Assembly: GCF_000971985.1 (NCBI RefSeq)
Contig: NZ_LAQQ01000001.1
Coordinates: 1,488,001 to 1,552,000 of the forward strand
Direction: 5' to 3'
Origin: Paenibacillus dauci
GTDB lineage: Bacteria > Bacillota > Bacilli > Paenibacillales > Paenibacillaceae
Length of the DNA stretch: 64,000 nucleotides
Part shown: positions 19,901-34,900 of the stretch, in pieces
How positions within the stretch are numbered: the stretch's first letter is position 1
Layout of the letters: each line of letters opens with the position of its first letter
Made by a program: the position numbers and the translations under genes
Notes under the pieces: model-generated
What the model saw: only the letters and a program-made list of their open reading frames with translations
The model's database searches: none
What the model was told of the DNA's origin: nothing

Positions 19901-22900
19901 GTGAACGATCCATCAGCAGACCAACTGTATCTCCTTTACCCAGTCCACGGGCTGCCAGATGATTGGACAGACGATTCGACTGCTCATCCAGCTCGCGGAA
20001 AGTCATACTCCGCTCGCCGCAGACAGCAGCCAAATCATCCGGTGAACGCTGTGCCTGTTCTTCGAACAGATGATGAATGCAGCGATCCTGCGGATAATCT
20101 GCGATCATGCCATGCCATGTTTCCAGCAGCATCTGCTGTTCAGCAGGCGTCACGAGGGCCAGTTGGTCTACCGGCATTTCCGGCTGATCCGTAATCTGCT
20201 GCAGCAGCTGCAACAAATGACCACGGGTGCGTGCGATAGTATCTTCCTGATAGACAGAAGCATTATAGCGTAGGCAAATCCGTATATCCTGTCCCGGAAT
20301 AACGATCAGGTTAAAGTCGTAGTTGGTCTGTTCGAACATGCGGAAGTCCGTGACTTCCAGTGCATCCGCATCTTCACTGCCCGACTGCTCTACCTGCTCA
20401 TCCAGCGGATAATTCTCAAAGATCATAATATGCGAAATCAGATCCTGCTTCTGCTCGGTATAATTCTGGATTTCGTACAATGGATACGTATCATAGGCAC
20501 CACCGGCCAGCGACTGCTCCTGTACGCGACGCATAACGCCGGCAAAAGTATCATCCGTCTGAGATTGAACCCGAACTGGCACAGTGTTAATAAACAGACC
20601 CACCATATCCTCGATCCCCGGAATCTCGGCCGGACGACCGGATACGACGCCGCCAAATACGGCATCCCGGCTGCCATTGTACTGCTGCAGCATAATTCCC
20701 CATGCCGATTGCAGCAGGGTATTCACCGTTACCTGATGCTGTCTTGCAATCTGATCCAGACGCGCTGTCAGTTCATGACCCAGCTGAAGAGTCTGTTCTT
20801 CCAGCACATAGGCACCACCGGATTTTTTGGCTGTCTCCGGTAAAATGGTGTGTCCCTCGTGATCCGCCAGATAATGCTTCCAGTAGGAAGAAGCGGCATC
20901 CTGATCCATCCGGTTCAGCCATTCAATATACGTGCCATACTGCGGTGCAGGTGGCAACTGTGCCTGCTGATTCTGACACAGCGCTGTATAATGTGTGAAA
21001 ATCTCGCCGGTCACAATCGGGATACACCAGCCATCCATAATAATATGATGGAAGCTCCACAGCACCCTGCAGCCATGATCCAGATGGAAAATTGTTGCTC
21101 GCATCAGCGGATCGGTATCCAAACGGAATCCGCGTGTCATATCCTGCTCTTCATACTTCTGCATCCGCTCTTGCTGTTGCTCGGAAGACAGGGAGCGCAG
21201 ATCTACATAATCGACGGGCATCTCTCTGTGACGGAATACCACCTGCAGCGGCTCGTCATGAATATCACTGTAGAACCCGGTCCGCAAAATGGCATGCCGG
21301 CTCATCAGCGCCTGCAGGCTGCCTTTGAATGCTTCGATATTGACTTGTCCGCGCAGTTCAAAGCTTGCCTGTTCAAAATACGTAACACTGTCCGGCTCCA
21401 TCAGACTATGGAACAGCATTCCTTTTTGCATCGGTGTCAGCTGATATACATCTTCCAGTTCACCTGTGGAAGCAGTACGTTCCAGCAGACGATCAAGCTG
21501 GGGAATCGTCAGTCCTTTGAATAACAGATCACTTGGTGTCAGCTTCGGCTGTTCCTGAACAGCACAGTGACGGATCACCATGGTCAGACGGGATTTCAGC
21601 ATATCGGCCAGTTGGTGAATGCGTTCCGGCTCATACTGATTGCGGCTGTACATGATAGAGATCGACAGCTGTCCATCCGCGATCATGCCGTTCAGATCCA
21701 GTGCATAATGCAGTGGTGTCTGACCGCCCAGTGATTGGCCTACACTATATGGAGACATGCTCAGTGCATTGTTGTCCAGATCCTGGTCAAACTGTCCCAG
21801 ATAGTTAAAGGATACTTCCGGTTCGGCAGCACCTGCTGTCAGTCCGGTACTGTTCATATATTTCAGAAGCCCATACCCAATGCCTTTTTCCGGGACGGCC
21901 CGCAAGGTTTCCTTGACCTGACGGATCAGCGGTGAGATATCGGAATGAACCGGGATATCCAGACGAACCGGATACTGGGTCGTGAACCAACCGACGGTAC
22001 GGGTAATATCCATATCCGGCAGAATCATCTCGCGTCCATGACCTTCCAGGTTAATCAGTACCTGTTCGGTTCCTGCCCAGTCGCGCAGTGCCATACCCAG
22101 CGCAGTCAGCAGCAGATCATTGGTCTCAGTGTAATAGGCTCGGTTTGCCTGACGCAGCAGCAGTTCCGTATCCTCGGAAGACCAGGATACCTGTACCGAT
22201 TCACTGTCAGCCACTGTCCCTGCTGCCACATCATGATCTTTTGGCAGTGGTGCAATATAGCTACCGCTGATCGAATTCCAATATTTCCGTTCCTGCTCCA
22301 GTGCAGAACCTGCTGCATATTCAGCCAGCTCATTTGCCCACAGACGATAGGAGTCGGTCTTCTGCGGTAGGGTAACCGGCTGTAAGGACAATGCCTGTTC
22401 ATATCCTGCTGCGATATCTTCAAACAGAATTCGCCAGGAGACGCCATCGACCACCAGGTGATGTATAACAATCAGCAGATGATCGCCATCAGCTGTCTGG
22501 AATAGTGTCATTCGCACCAGCGGTCCATCCGCCAGATTGAAGCTTGCCTGTACACGATCCGCTTCGTGACGAATAACAGCTTCCGGATCTACAGCGGAGC
22601 GGATATTCATAATATCCAGCGTATACAGCTTGCCCTCCTCCGTGCTGCGATTCCATGCGGTATATCCATGTTCACCTTTGCGGAAAATCATACGCAGTGC
22701 ATCATGATGCCTAACTACCGCATCCATCGTGCTGCGTAGTGCCTGCTCTTCAAAACGATCGGCACGATGCAGCATAATCGCATGGTTGTAATGATGCGGC
22801 TCTGCCAGATGACGCTCGAAGAACCAGTGCTGGATCGGCAGCAATTCGGTCGCTCCGATAATCTCGCCCTGTTCGGCGGTACGTCCTGCCTGCTGGAGAT

Positions 22901-25900
22901 ACGGACTCAGTTCGGCAATCGTCGGATATTTGAACAGGTCCTTGATCTCCAGCTTGTACCCAGCCTGGAACAGGCGGGAGGAAATCTGAATCGCTTTGAT
23001 CGAATCTCCACCCAGATCGAAGAAATGATCATGAATACCAATCTGCTGCGATCCGAGAATACCCTGCCATACTTCGGCAAGTGCCTGCTCTGCCGGTGTA
23101 CGCGGTGCTTCGTAGACAGCACCTGTCCATACCCCAGCTTCCGGTTGCGGCAGCGCACGGCGATCCAGCTTGCCGTTTGGTGTCAGTGGCATTTGTTCCA
23201 TTTGCACAAAATAAGACGGAATCATATAGCCCGGTAGTTCGCTTGCCATCTCACTGCGCAGCGTGCTGGCAGTCAGCTGGATATCGGCTGTAAAGTAGGC
23301 AGCCAGCGATTTTTGTCCGGAAGCTTCGGTATGTGCGATCACGACCGCTTCCCGGATACCGTCTATTTGTAGCAATCTGGATTCCACTTCACCCAGCTCG
23401 ATCCGGTAGCCACGGATTTTAACCTGATGGTCGATCCGGCCCAGATACTCGATACTGCCATCCGGCAGCCAGCGCGCCAGGTCACCGGAACGGTACATCC
23501 GCTCACCCGGTACAAAGGCATGCTCGATAAACTTCTCGGCAGTCGTCTCCGGACGATTCAGATAGCCGCGTGCCAGACCATCGCCGGTAATGTACATTTC
23601 CCCGGCAATACCGATTGGCTGCAGATGACGCTGTTCATTGAGAATATAAGCGCCGAGTGTTGGGATCGTTGTTCCGATATTACTGCGGCCAAGTGCAATC
23701 TCGGTCTCGGTAATTTCTTTGTACGTAACGTGAACCGTTGTCTCGGTAATACCATACATATTGATCAGCTGTACATGCGGATAACGGCTTCTCCATTCGC
23801 CGAGCAGTGCCGGGCTGAGTGCCTCTCCGCCGAAAATAATCATCCGCAGTCCCAGATGACTGCCCTCGTGACCCAGCTCTTCCTGCATCAGCTGGTAGAA
23901 ATAAGTTGGTGTCTGATTGAGTACAGTCACCTGACGATCCTTGAGCAGCTGCAGGAATTGCGCCGGACTCTTGGCAGTCATCGCCGGTACAATTACCAGA
24001 CAGCCACCGTACAGCAGCGCTCCGTACATTTCCCAGACCGAGAAGTCAAAGCAGCAGGAGTGGAACAGTGTCCATGTGTCTCCCGGTCCAAAGTCAAACA
24101 GATTGCGATCATTGAACAGCAGTCGTACTACATTGCGATGCTCGATCAATGTTCCTTTTGGCTTGCCTGTTGTACCGGATGTATAAATGACATAAGCCAG
24201 ATCTTCCGGATGATTGTACGATTCGAGCGGTGCAGCGGATTCGCTGTACGATGCTGCATGATCCAGCTCAATCATCGTTCCAGTGAAATGGTCAAACTGC
24301 GAACGCAGCTCGCCGCGCAGCAGCAGAAGCTGACTGCCGGAATCCTCCAGCATAAACCGGATACGTTCCTCCGGATAATCGGCATCTACCGGTACGTAAG
24401 CTCCACCGGCTTTGAGAATAGCCAGCATACCGACGATCATTTCCAGTGAACGATCGGCGACAACAGCTACCAGATGATCACGCTGTACGCCCTGCTGACG
24501 TAATTTGCGTGCCAGTGCATTGGTGCGTTCATCCAATTCACGGTAAGTTAGGAACTGATCATCCAGTCGTACGGCTACTGCTTCCGGATGACGCGCCGCC
24601 TGCGCGGTGAACAGGCTGTGGATACTTGCTTCCCTTGGATAATCTGCAGGTAACCCTGCTGATTGCAGCATTAATGCCGCTTTCTCCTGCGGTGTAACCA
24701 TATCCAGCTCGGCCAGTGGAGCTGCCGGATGCTGTACCGCCGACTGGATCAGCTGTACGAAATGACCAGCCATGCGCTCGATTGTCTCCTGTTTGTACAG
24801 GGAAGTTGCATATTCCAGTGTGCATTCCAGTGCATCATCCAGCTCAGTGACGGTGAGTGTCAGATCAAACTTGGCTGCCGGATGGGACAGCTCGTATGGT
24901 GTAAACTGCAAGCCCTGAATCGTACGCTCGGTCTGCTCCATATTTTGCAGAACAAACATCGTATCAAACAGTGCATTCCGGCTCAGGTCACGCGGAATAT
25001 TCAGCTTCTCTACCAGTTCTTCAAATGGATATTCCTGATGGTCAAAAGCCTGCAGCGCAATATCTCTTACTTCCTGCACATACTCTTCGAAACTCTTCTC
25101 GCCCGCTGGATATGTACGCAGTGGCAGCGTACCAACGAACATTCCGATCATTTCCTGCAGGCTATCGTACGGTCTGCCAGCTACCGGCGAACCCACTACG
25201 ATATCTTCCTGACCGGTATATTTGTGCAGCATGGTCTTGTAGGCTGCCAGCAGTACCATGAACAGCGTGGAGCCTGTACGTGCTGCCAGTTCATGCAGCG
25301 ATTTGCTCAGTTCCGAATCCATACGGAAAGAAATCGTATGACCGGCAAAGTCACGCACCGCCGGTCGCACTTCATCTGTCGGCAGATCGAGCACCGGCAG
25401 ACTGCCGCGGAATGTCTCCAGCCAGTAGGCTTCCTGCTGACGCATGGCCTCACTGCGGATATGTTCCTGCTGCCAGACGGCATAGTCTACATACTGAATC
25501 GATAACGGCTCAGGTTGTTCACCATGATAGTAACGAACTACTTCTTCGATCAGAATATTCATGGACACACCATCGGAAATGATATGGTGCATATCGAACA
25601 ACAGCAGATGACGCTCTTCTGCCAGCTGAATCAGACCCACACGCAGCAGCGGAGCCTGTGCCAGATCAAACGGACGTACAAACCGGCTGATTGCCTGCTC
25701 TGCCTGCTCCTCAGTTGCCACCTCATGATGGATAGCAAACGGAACCTGCTCCAGAATCTGTTGTACCGGCTCACCCTCTACCGTGATAAAAGTGGTACGC
25801 AGAGCAGCATGGCGCTGAATCAGATCACGGAATGCTTCCTCCAGACGAGTCGAATCCAGTGGACCATCCACCTGCATCACACCCGGCATATTGTAGCTGA

Positions 25901-28900
25901 CTTTGCCATTCTCCATTTGTCCGAGAATAAACAATCTCTTCTGTGCCGAGGATAATGGATAGTATTCCCGCACTTCCGCAGCTGTAATATCTGTAGTGAT
26001 CTGTTCATTCTGATCTTCTGCCTGGCTATCCAGTAGCTGTGCCAGTTCGGTGATCGTCGGTGCTTCGAAAACTTCGCGCAGCTTGATCTCACGATTCAAT
26101 TCTTTGCGGATGCGTGAGGCCATCAGAGCTACGCGCAGCGAGTGACCGCCAAGATCAAAGAAATTATCCGTCACACTAATGTTGTCTACCCCAAGAATAT
26201 CCTGCCAGATCGCTGCCAGTGTCAGCTCAGTCGCTGTACGTGGTGCCTGGAATACCGTATCTGCCTGCGATACCGATCCAGCCAGTTCCAGATCTGTCAG
26301 ACGGCCCATATATTCAATCGTTCCATCCGGCAGCAGACGGGCAAGTTCACCGGTATGATACACCTGCTCTCCATCACGCAGCGGATGACTGGAAGATGTC
26401 ATCATTCCGATCTGCTGATTGATTACAGTATCACTCAGGGATCCAACAGCCATGCACAGTTCACCCATAATGCCTACCGGCTGATGATGCAGCTGACGAT
26501 CTACAATCACAATCTCATACGCTTGCTCCTGTTCGGCATTCTGCTCCAATTCGGCCAGACGGGACAGGATCGATTCCTGCGGATAGGTTGCAACCAGTTT
26601 CCAGGCAGGCAGTTGATAACGTTCTGTATCAATCAGTGTCAGCTCATCGACAGCAATCTGCGGTTGGCTCGCTACCTGCTCCAGCAGACAGACTACATGC
26701 TGCTGAATCCGCTCGATATCGTGGGTGCTGTATACAGCCGCATTGTACTGGAACATCAGCTGCATATCACGTCCGGGCAGTACGACCAGGTTGAAGTCAT
26801 AGTTGGTCTGCTCTTGTAGTTCCGCATCTTTGATCTCAAAGGAAGACGCTTCGCCACCAGCCTGCTCCATCTCCTGCTCGACCGGATAATTCTCAAATAC
26901 CAGAATATGCGATACCAGTTCCTGCTTCTGTGAAGTAGCTGCCTGAATCTCGAACAATGGGTGTGTGCTGTACGGCTGGGCATCCACGTACTGCTCCTGC
27001 TGCTGCTTCATCAGCTGCGGGAATGTCATGCCTGGTGCCGTCTGCACACGAACCGGAATCGTATTGATGAACAATCCGATCATCTGCTCTACCCCGTGAA
27101 TTTCGGCAGGGCGGCCTGATACGACTGTACCGTATACAACATCATCGGTATGATTGTAACGCTGCAGAGCTACGCCCCATACCGACTGCATCAGAATATT
27201 CATAGTCACGCCATGCTCGCGAGCTACTTGCTCCAGCTGTGCAGTTAACGACTCACCAGCACTGTACTTCATCTGTTCGGCAATATAGCTGGTTCCCGCG
27301 TCAGATGCTTGTGCTGTCGCAGACGATGTGGATTCTGTTCCTGTAGATGTTTGCACTGCTGCATCTGCAATCGCTGGCAGTGTTGTCAGAGAACGATATC
27401 CTTCCAGATAACGGCTCCAGTAACCCGCCGCTTCCTCATGATCCTGTTGCTCCAACCATTGAATATACTCGCTGTATGGCGGTGCATCATGGAGTTCCGG
27501 TTCTTTTCCTTCTATATAAGCAAAGTAATAATCAAACACTTCGCGCGTGATCAGCGGAATGCACCAGCCATCCATAATAATATGGTGGAAGCTCCAGATC
27601 AGCCGGAAGCTTTCTTCGCCTGTACGCAGAACAGAGATACGCAGCAGACTGCCTTCGGCAAGGTCAAATCCGCGTGCTTTGTCCCGGTTGGCAAAAGTCT
27701 GCATATATTCTGTTTGTGCCTCTTCATCCATTCCCCGCAGATCTTCGTAGATCTGCTCGGCAGGACGATCACGGAATACGGTCTGCAGCGGTTCGCTGCC
27801 CCATCCGGTATGGAAATTAGTCCGCAGAATATCATGACGGCTCACCAGCAGATTCAGACTACGGCCAAATACTTCTGGTTGGAAGCTGCCGTTCACATCA
27901 AAGGCAGCCTGTTCGAAGTAAGCTCCATCTTCCGGCTCCAGCAGATGATGGAACAGCATCCCTTTTTGCATAGGCGTCAGATTATAGATGTTCTGGATCT
28001 CCCCGATGTGACGGGTATGCTGTACCAGTTCTTCCAGTTCCTCATTGGAAATGCCTTTGGCCATAATATCGCTCAGTGTCAGCTCGCGATATTCCTGGGT
28101 GAGACAATGCTGCAGAACGTCGCGCAGACTATTTTCCAATTGATCTGCCAGCTGACGGATGGTAGAAGACTCATACTGGTCACCATGATACGTAATGGTC
28201 AGTTCCAGTTGTCCATCAACTACTGCTCCATTCAGATCCAGCTTGTATTCCAGCTGATCCTGCAAGCTTTGTGCTTCACCAGTAGAATATGGTGACAATG
28301 CCAGTCCATTACTGCTTAGATCCTGATCGAATTGACCAAGATAGTTAAAGGAAATCTCCGGCATCAGTGGCTGATAATCGGCTGGCAGCTGATCATCCAT
28401 CCGGGTCAGCAGTCCGTAGCCGATGCCTTTGCCTGGAATACGGCGTAGTCCTTCCTTGATTCCTTTGATCCAGTCGGCTGTTGTACCTGCACCCGCATGC
28501 TGCAGCAGGAAAGGATACTGGGTTGTAAACCAGCCGACTGTACGCGTAATATCCATATCCGGGATAATTTGCTCACGTCCGTGTCCTTCCAGATTCACGA
28601 GGAAGCGATTCTGTCCGGACCAGTTGTTCAGGGCGATACCGAGAGCAGCGAGCAGCAGATCATTGGTCTCGGTCTGATAGGCATAATGCGCCTGACGAAG
28701 CAGCTGATCGGTCTCTTCTGCATTCCAGCGGATCGTCTCGGATTGACTGCCGCTGCGTTCCAGCGACTGTGGCTGGTGATCGGCAGGCAGAGTCGCTATT
28801 TGCTCCGTCTGCAGGGAAAGCCAGTAATTCCGATGTGTACTCATCTGCGGACTGCGGACATACTCGGTCAGCGCCTGACTCCATTCACGGAATGAATGAG

Positions 28901-31900
28901 TTTTCAGAGGCAGTTGTACTTGTTGTCCCTGTGCTGCCTGCTCATAGGCTGCAGCCAGATCTTCCAGCAAAATCCGCCAGGATACACCATCCACGACCAG
29001 GTGATGAATAGCAATCAGCAGATGATCGCCATCATCACAGCGCATAATTGCCAGCTTCACCAGCGGTCCTTCAGACAGATTCATATCCGACTGAATATCG
29101 GTAGCCAGATGCTCGATCTGATCGGCAGACTGCTGCTGTCCACGCAGATCATGAACAACCAGACTATACAATTGCTCTGCATCGGAAGCGCGATTCCATG
29201 CGGTATAATTTTCTGCACCGGCAGTAAATACTGCACGCAGTACATCATGATGAGCCACCAGTGCAGCAGCAGCCTGTTCCAGCAAGGATTCGTCAAAACC
29301 TTCGGCACGATACAGCATGACGGCCTGGTTAAAGTGCTGCGGTTCCTGCAGATTTCGCCCGAAGAACCAACGTTGTACCGGAGTGAGTATCATCTCGCCT
29401 TCCACCGTACTCTGATCAATATGCTGTATTGCCGATTGTAGCAGTGGAGCCAGTTGGGCAATCGTCGAATATTTGAACAGCTGCTTCATTTCCATCCGGT
29501 AGCCGGCTTGAAGCAGACGGGAAGATACCTGGATCGCTTTGATCGAGTCGCCGCCGAGTTCAAAGAAATGATCATGCACGCCCACCGGACCGCTTCCCAG
29601 CACTTCCTGCCACACACGGGCCAGTGCCTGTTCGGCCGGAGTCTGCGGTGCTGTATAGGTACGTCCGCTCTGCTGCACTCCGGTTTGCGGTGCAGGCAAG
29701 GCGCGACGATCCACTTTACCATTGACGGTCAGCGGAATTCGGTCTACCTGGACAAAGTAGGACGGAATCAGATATCCCGGCAACTGCTGACTGAGCAGAT
29801 GACGGACATCTGCAGGTGAGCATTCGCTGTCAGCGGCATAATAGGCACAAAGCTGCTTTTGTCCATTTTCGTCCAGATGCACGATAACCGCTGTTTCATG
29901 GATGGCATCCAGCTTAAGAATCTGTGCTTCAATCTCCGGCAATTCGATCCGGTAGCCGCGAATTTTGACCTGTTCGTCAATCCGCCCTTTGTATTCGATT
30001 GTACCGTCCGGCAGCCAGCGCGCCATATCGCCGGTGCGATAGCAGATTTCGCCGGGACGAATAATGTCCTGAAGGAATTTGTCTGCTGTCATTTCTGGCT
30101 GATTCAGATAGCCGCGTCCTACGCCATCTCCACCGACCAGCAGTTCTCCCCATGTGCCTACCGGCTGCAGGTGGAACCCTTTGTCCACCACATAGGCAGT
30201 AGAGTTGTGAATCGGGCGTCCGATTGGCACACTGCCATGAATTGGGCCTGTGATGCGATGTGTTGTAGAGAAAGTTGTATTCTCGGTCGGACCATAGCCA
30301 TTAACAATTGTCAGCTGCGGATGATTGGCAAGTGTACGATTCACATGCGGTACAGACAATACATCGCCACCGACGATGAGTGTATGTACACCTGTGAACA
30401 GCTGATCATCCTGCTGGGTCAGCTGATTGAACAGTGGTGAAGTCAGCCACATGGTATTAATTTCCCATGAACGGATCGCTTCCTTGAGCTGTTCGGCGAC
30501 GAGAATCACATCGTTATCAGCCAGATAGAGTCGTCCGCCGTTAAGCAGTGCTCCCCAGATCTCAAAGGTCGAAGCGTCAAAGGAAACCGATCCGGTCTGC
30601 AGAATCCGCGTTGATGCATCGAGTTGAACATAATCGGTATTTTTTACCAGACGAACTACATTGCGGTGTTCGATCATAACACCTTTGGGACGACCGGTTG
30701 TACCTGATGTGTACATCAGGTAGGCAAGTGATCCGGCGTGTCCTGCAGACTGCGGGAGGGAATGACCATCCGTATAGGCATGTTTGTCATTCAGATTCAG
30801 TACCGTAACACCAAAATCTCCCTGGGCCATTTCCCAATCCTGAACAAGCATCAATTTGACGCCGCCATCGCCGAGCATATACTGTACGCGATCTTCCGGA
30901 TATTCCGGATCGACTGGTACATAGGCACCTCCTGCACGCAGAATACCGAGCAGAGCCACGACCATTTCCATACTGCGGGTACTCATGACCGCTACCGGTT
31001 CTTCCGGCTGCATTCCCTGAGCTAGCAAAGTACGGGCCAGAGCAGCAGAGCGCTGTTCCAGTTCATAATAGGTCATTCTACGGTCTCCGTTGACCAGTGC
31101 AATCTGATCCGGTGTACGCTTAACCTGCTCCACGAACAGTTCATGAATCGTACTGTTATGCGGGTAAGGAACCTGCGTATCATTGAATTGCTCCAGAATC
31201 TGCTGCTTCTCTGCCGGTGTAATGATTTCAATCTCATTCAGTGTGATCGAAGGATTGGCACTGATGGACTCCATCACTTTCAGGAAATGGGCAGCCAAAC
31301 GTTCGATACTTTCGCGGCGATACAGTGAAGTTGCATACTCCAGGCTAAAAGCAAGTCCATCCGCTTCCTCTGCTGCATTGAGCGACAGATCGAATTTGGC
31401 AATATGGGCCTCCTGCGGATATGGCGTAAAGCGCAGATCGCCCATTCCCCGTTCGCTGCGATCCATATTTTGCAGAACGAATAGGGTATCAAAAACCGGG
31501 TTACGACTGGAATCACGATCCAGCTGTAGACGATCCACAAGCAGATCAAATGGATATTCCTGATGGTCAAAAGCGTGCAGTACGGTCTCGCGCACTTCTG
31601 CGAGATAATCACGGAAAGTAACAGTGCCTTCCGGACGTACACGCATTGCCAGCGTATTAACGAACATACCGATGGTGCCTTCCAGCTCGGCCTGCGGACG
31701 ACCCGCTACCGGAGAACCGATAACCAGATCATTTTGCCCGGTATATTTGTGCAACAGTACGGAATACGCAGCCAGCAGCACCATATACAGCGTAGTTCCT
31801 GTCTCACGGGTCAACTGCTGGATCGCTTCACTCTCCTGCAATCCTACGGCAAAGTCGATCCGGTTACCGGCAAAATGCCGCACCGCCGGACGGACATAAT

Positions 31901-34900
31901 CCGTTGGCAGATCCAGAGCCGGAATCTCTTCTTCAAAAACGCGCAGCCATGCGGCTTCCATTTCCTTCATCCGGTCCTGCTCCAGCTGTTCGCGCTGCCA
32001 TACCGCATAATCCTTGTACTGGATATGCAGTTCAGGCAGTGTCTCGCCTTCATACAGCGCCGACAGTTCTTCAGTCAGAATCGCAATCGAGATCCCGTCG
32101 GATACGATATGATGCATATCGAATAGCAGCAGATGACGCTCTGCACCCAGCGATACCAGACCAGCACGCAGCAGCGGAGCCTGGTTCAGATCAAATGCAC
32201 GTACATACTGTTCAATGACCTGACCGAGCTGCTTCTCATCCGCTTCAATATGATCAAGAGCGAACGCTACCTGTTCATGGATCTGCTGCACCGGTTCTCC
32301 ATTTTGTAAATGAAAGCTGGTACGCAGGGATTCATGACGACGGATCAATGTACGGAAAGCAGCTTCCAGCTGTTCTGTATTCAGCGCTCCCTCAATCATA
32401 AAGGCACCCGGCATATTGTAGCTGGTCTCGCCGCCTTCCAGCTGACTCAGCACATACAGCCGCTTCTGCGCCGAGGATACCGGATAGTAATCCTTCTTCG
32501 CTGCCGGAGCAATCGATTCGTACAGCACCGGAATCTGGCTTTGCAGCAGCAGGGACATATTCTCAAGCGTCGGTGCCTGGAAAATATCTCGCAGCGAAAT
32601 CGTGCAGCCGAATTCCTGCTGAATCCGCGAAGACAGCTGTGCAGCTCGTAGGGAATGTCCACCTGCTTCAAAGAAATTATCCAGCATACCTACACGCTGC
32701 ACACCGAGTATATCCTGCCATAATGCAGCAAGTGCCATAGCTTCCGGCGTATTCGGAGCCACATATTCTACAGCAGATTGCACACCGGTCACCGGTTCAG
32801 GCAGTGCGCGACGATCCAGCTTGCCGTTCGATGTGAGCGGCATACGATCCAGCTGGATAAAGTAGGACGGCACCATATAAGCCGGCATCGCTGCAGTCAG
32901 CTGCTGACGAAGCTCTGCCGCAGGCAGTTCTGCGGAGGCGGTGTAATACGCACAGAGCAGATCCTGTCCCTGCTCATCCGGACGTGCCAGTACAATGGTC
33001 TCCAGTACAGACGGAATACGCAGAATCTGCGCTTCCACTTCACCCAGTTCGATCCGGTAGCCACGAATTTTGACCTGATGGTCAATCCGTCCCAGATACT
33101 CCAGATTGCCGTCCGGCAGCCAACGCGCCAGATCGCCGGTACGATACATGCGCTCACCCGGCTGGAAAGGATGCTCGATAAACTTCTCGGCAGTGGTCTC
33201 TGGACGATTCAGATATCCCCGTGCCAGACCATCTCCGGCAATGTGCAGTTCGCCCGGAATACCTACCGGCTGCAGACGACGCTGTTCATCCAGAATATAG
33301 GCGCTGAGCGTCGGAATCGTGACACCGATATTGCTTTTGCCTGCAGCAATCTCGGCTGCTCCGATTTCCTTGTACGTGACATGGACCGTTGTCTCGGTGA
33401 TACCGTACATATTGATCAGCTGGGTACGCGGATAGCGATCATGCCAGTCTTTGAGCAAATAAGGACTAAGGGCTTCACCGCCGAAAATAATTTTGCGAAG
33501 GTTCAGTTCACTGCCTGTATGTGCAAGCTCCGCCTGCATTAATTGATAAAAATAGGTCGGTGTCTGATTGAGAATGGTCACGCCGTCCTGCTTGAGCAGC
33601 TGCAGGAACGATTCGGGACTTTTGGCAACCATCGATGGGACAATGATCAGCTTGCCGCCATACAGTAGCGCCCCGTACATTTCCCAGACCGAGAAGTCAA
33701 AACAGAACGAGTGGAACATCGTCCATACATCACGATCATCAAAGTCAAAACGGTTCCGATCATTAAACAGCAGTCGAACAACGTTTTTGTGTTCGATCAG
33801 TGTGCCTTTGGGCTTGCCGGTGGTGCCTGATGTATAGATGACATATGCCAGATTGCGCGGTCCCGATACATGCGGCAGATTGACGGTCTCCCCCTCAGCC
33901 GCCGCTTCGCGGATATTGATCCAGATCCCGTCAAACGGAATCTGTTCCTGCAGATGTACCTGACTCAGCACCACTTCCACACCGGAATCTTCCAGAATAT
34001 AGCGAATGCGCTCTTCCGGGTATTCCGGGTCGACCGGCACATAGGCACCGCCGGCTTTGAGTACAGCCAGCATACCGACGACCATATCCAGCGAGCGTTC
34101 CGCGATCACACCTACCAGAGAATCCGCACCGATTCCACGAGCGCGCAGCTGATGAGATACACGATTCGCCTGCTCATTCAGCTGCTGATATGTAAGAGAT
34201 TGTTCATCCATTTGTACAGCGATATGCTGCGGTGTGCGCTGCACCTGCTGTTCGAACAGACCATGAATATTCTGCTCCCGTGGATAATCCGCTTCAGCCA
34301 TTTGGGAAAAGGACAGTACCTGCTGTTTCTCTACTTCACTCAGCAGGGATACATTCCCGATAGTCATCTCCGGATAGCGTACAATCTGTGCGGTGATCAT
34401 GCCCAGATGATCGACCATATTGGCAATTTCCGCATGATCGAACAGCTCTTTGCGATAATCGACATGCAGCATCATCCGGTCCTCATCCAGCATCTCCGTA
34501 ATATGCAGCACCAGATCATTGATCTCGTCTCCACAGAAGTCATAATCCGTCAAAATACGGATTCCTTCTAGATCAACCCAGCTGATCGGACGGTATTCCA
34601 TCGATACACCGAATAACCGCTGCAGATCATTATGGTGATGCGCATCCCGCAAATCCTGAATAAGCTGATTATATGGATACTGTTGGTGCCGCAGTACCGA
34701 CATTTGTCCCCGGGCAACCCCTTTGACAAAATCAAGCAGCTGGATATCCTTGTCTACAAGTGCCCGCTCGGCAATCGTGCTGACAAACATCCCCATCGTC
34801 TGCTTTTCTTTTTTGGTACGACGGTTGGCCAGGGACGTACCAATCACAATATCCTGTTGATTGGTCATTTTGTGCATATAGACGTACATGGAACTCATGA

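Noticed and set aside
26260-26590. Assembly error as the cause of the missing A3
   Set aside because: Two separate in-frame losses and a diverged middle piece with a mutated core motif would not arise by collapse of similar repeats. Read data would still settle it, so it is kept as the refuting test.
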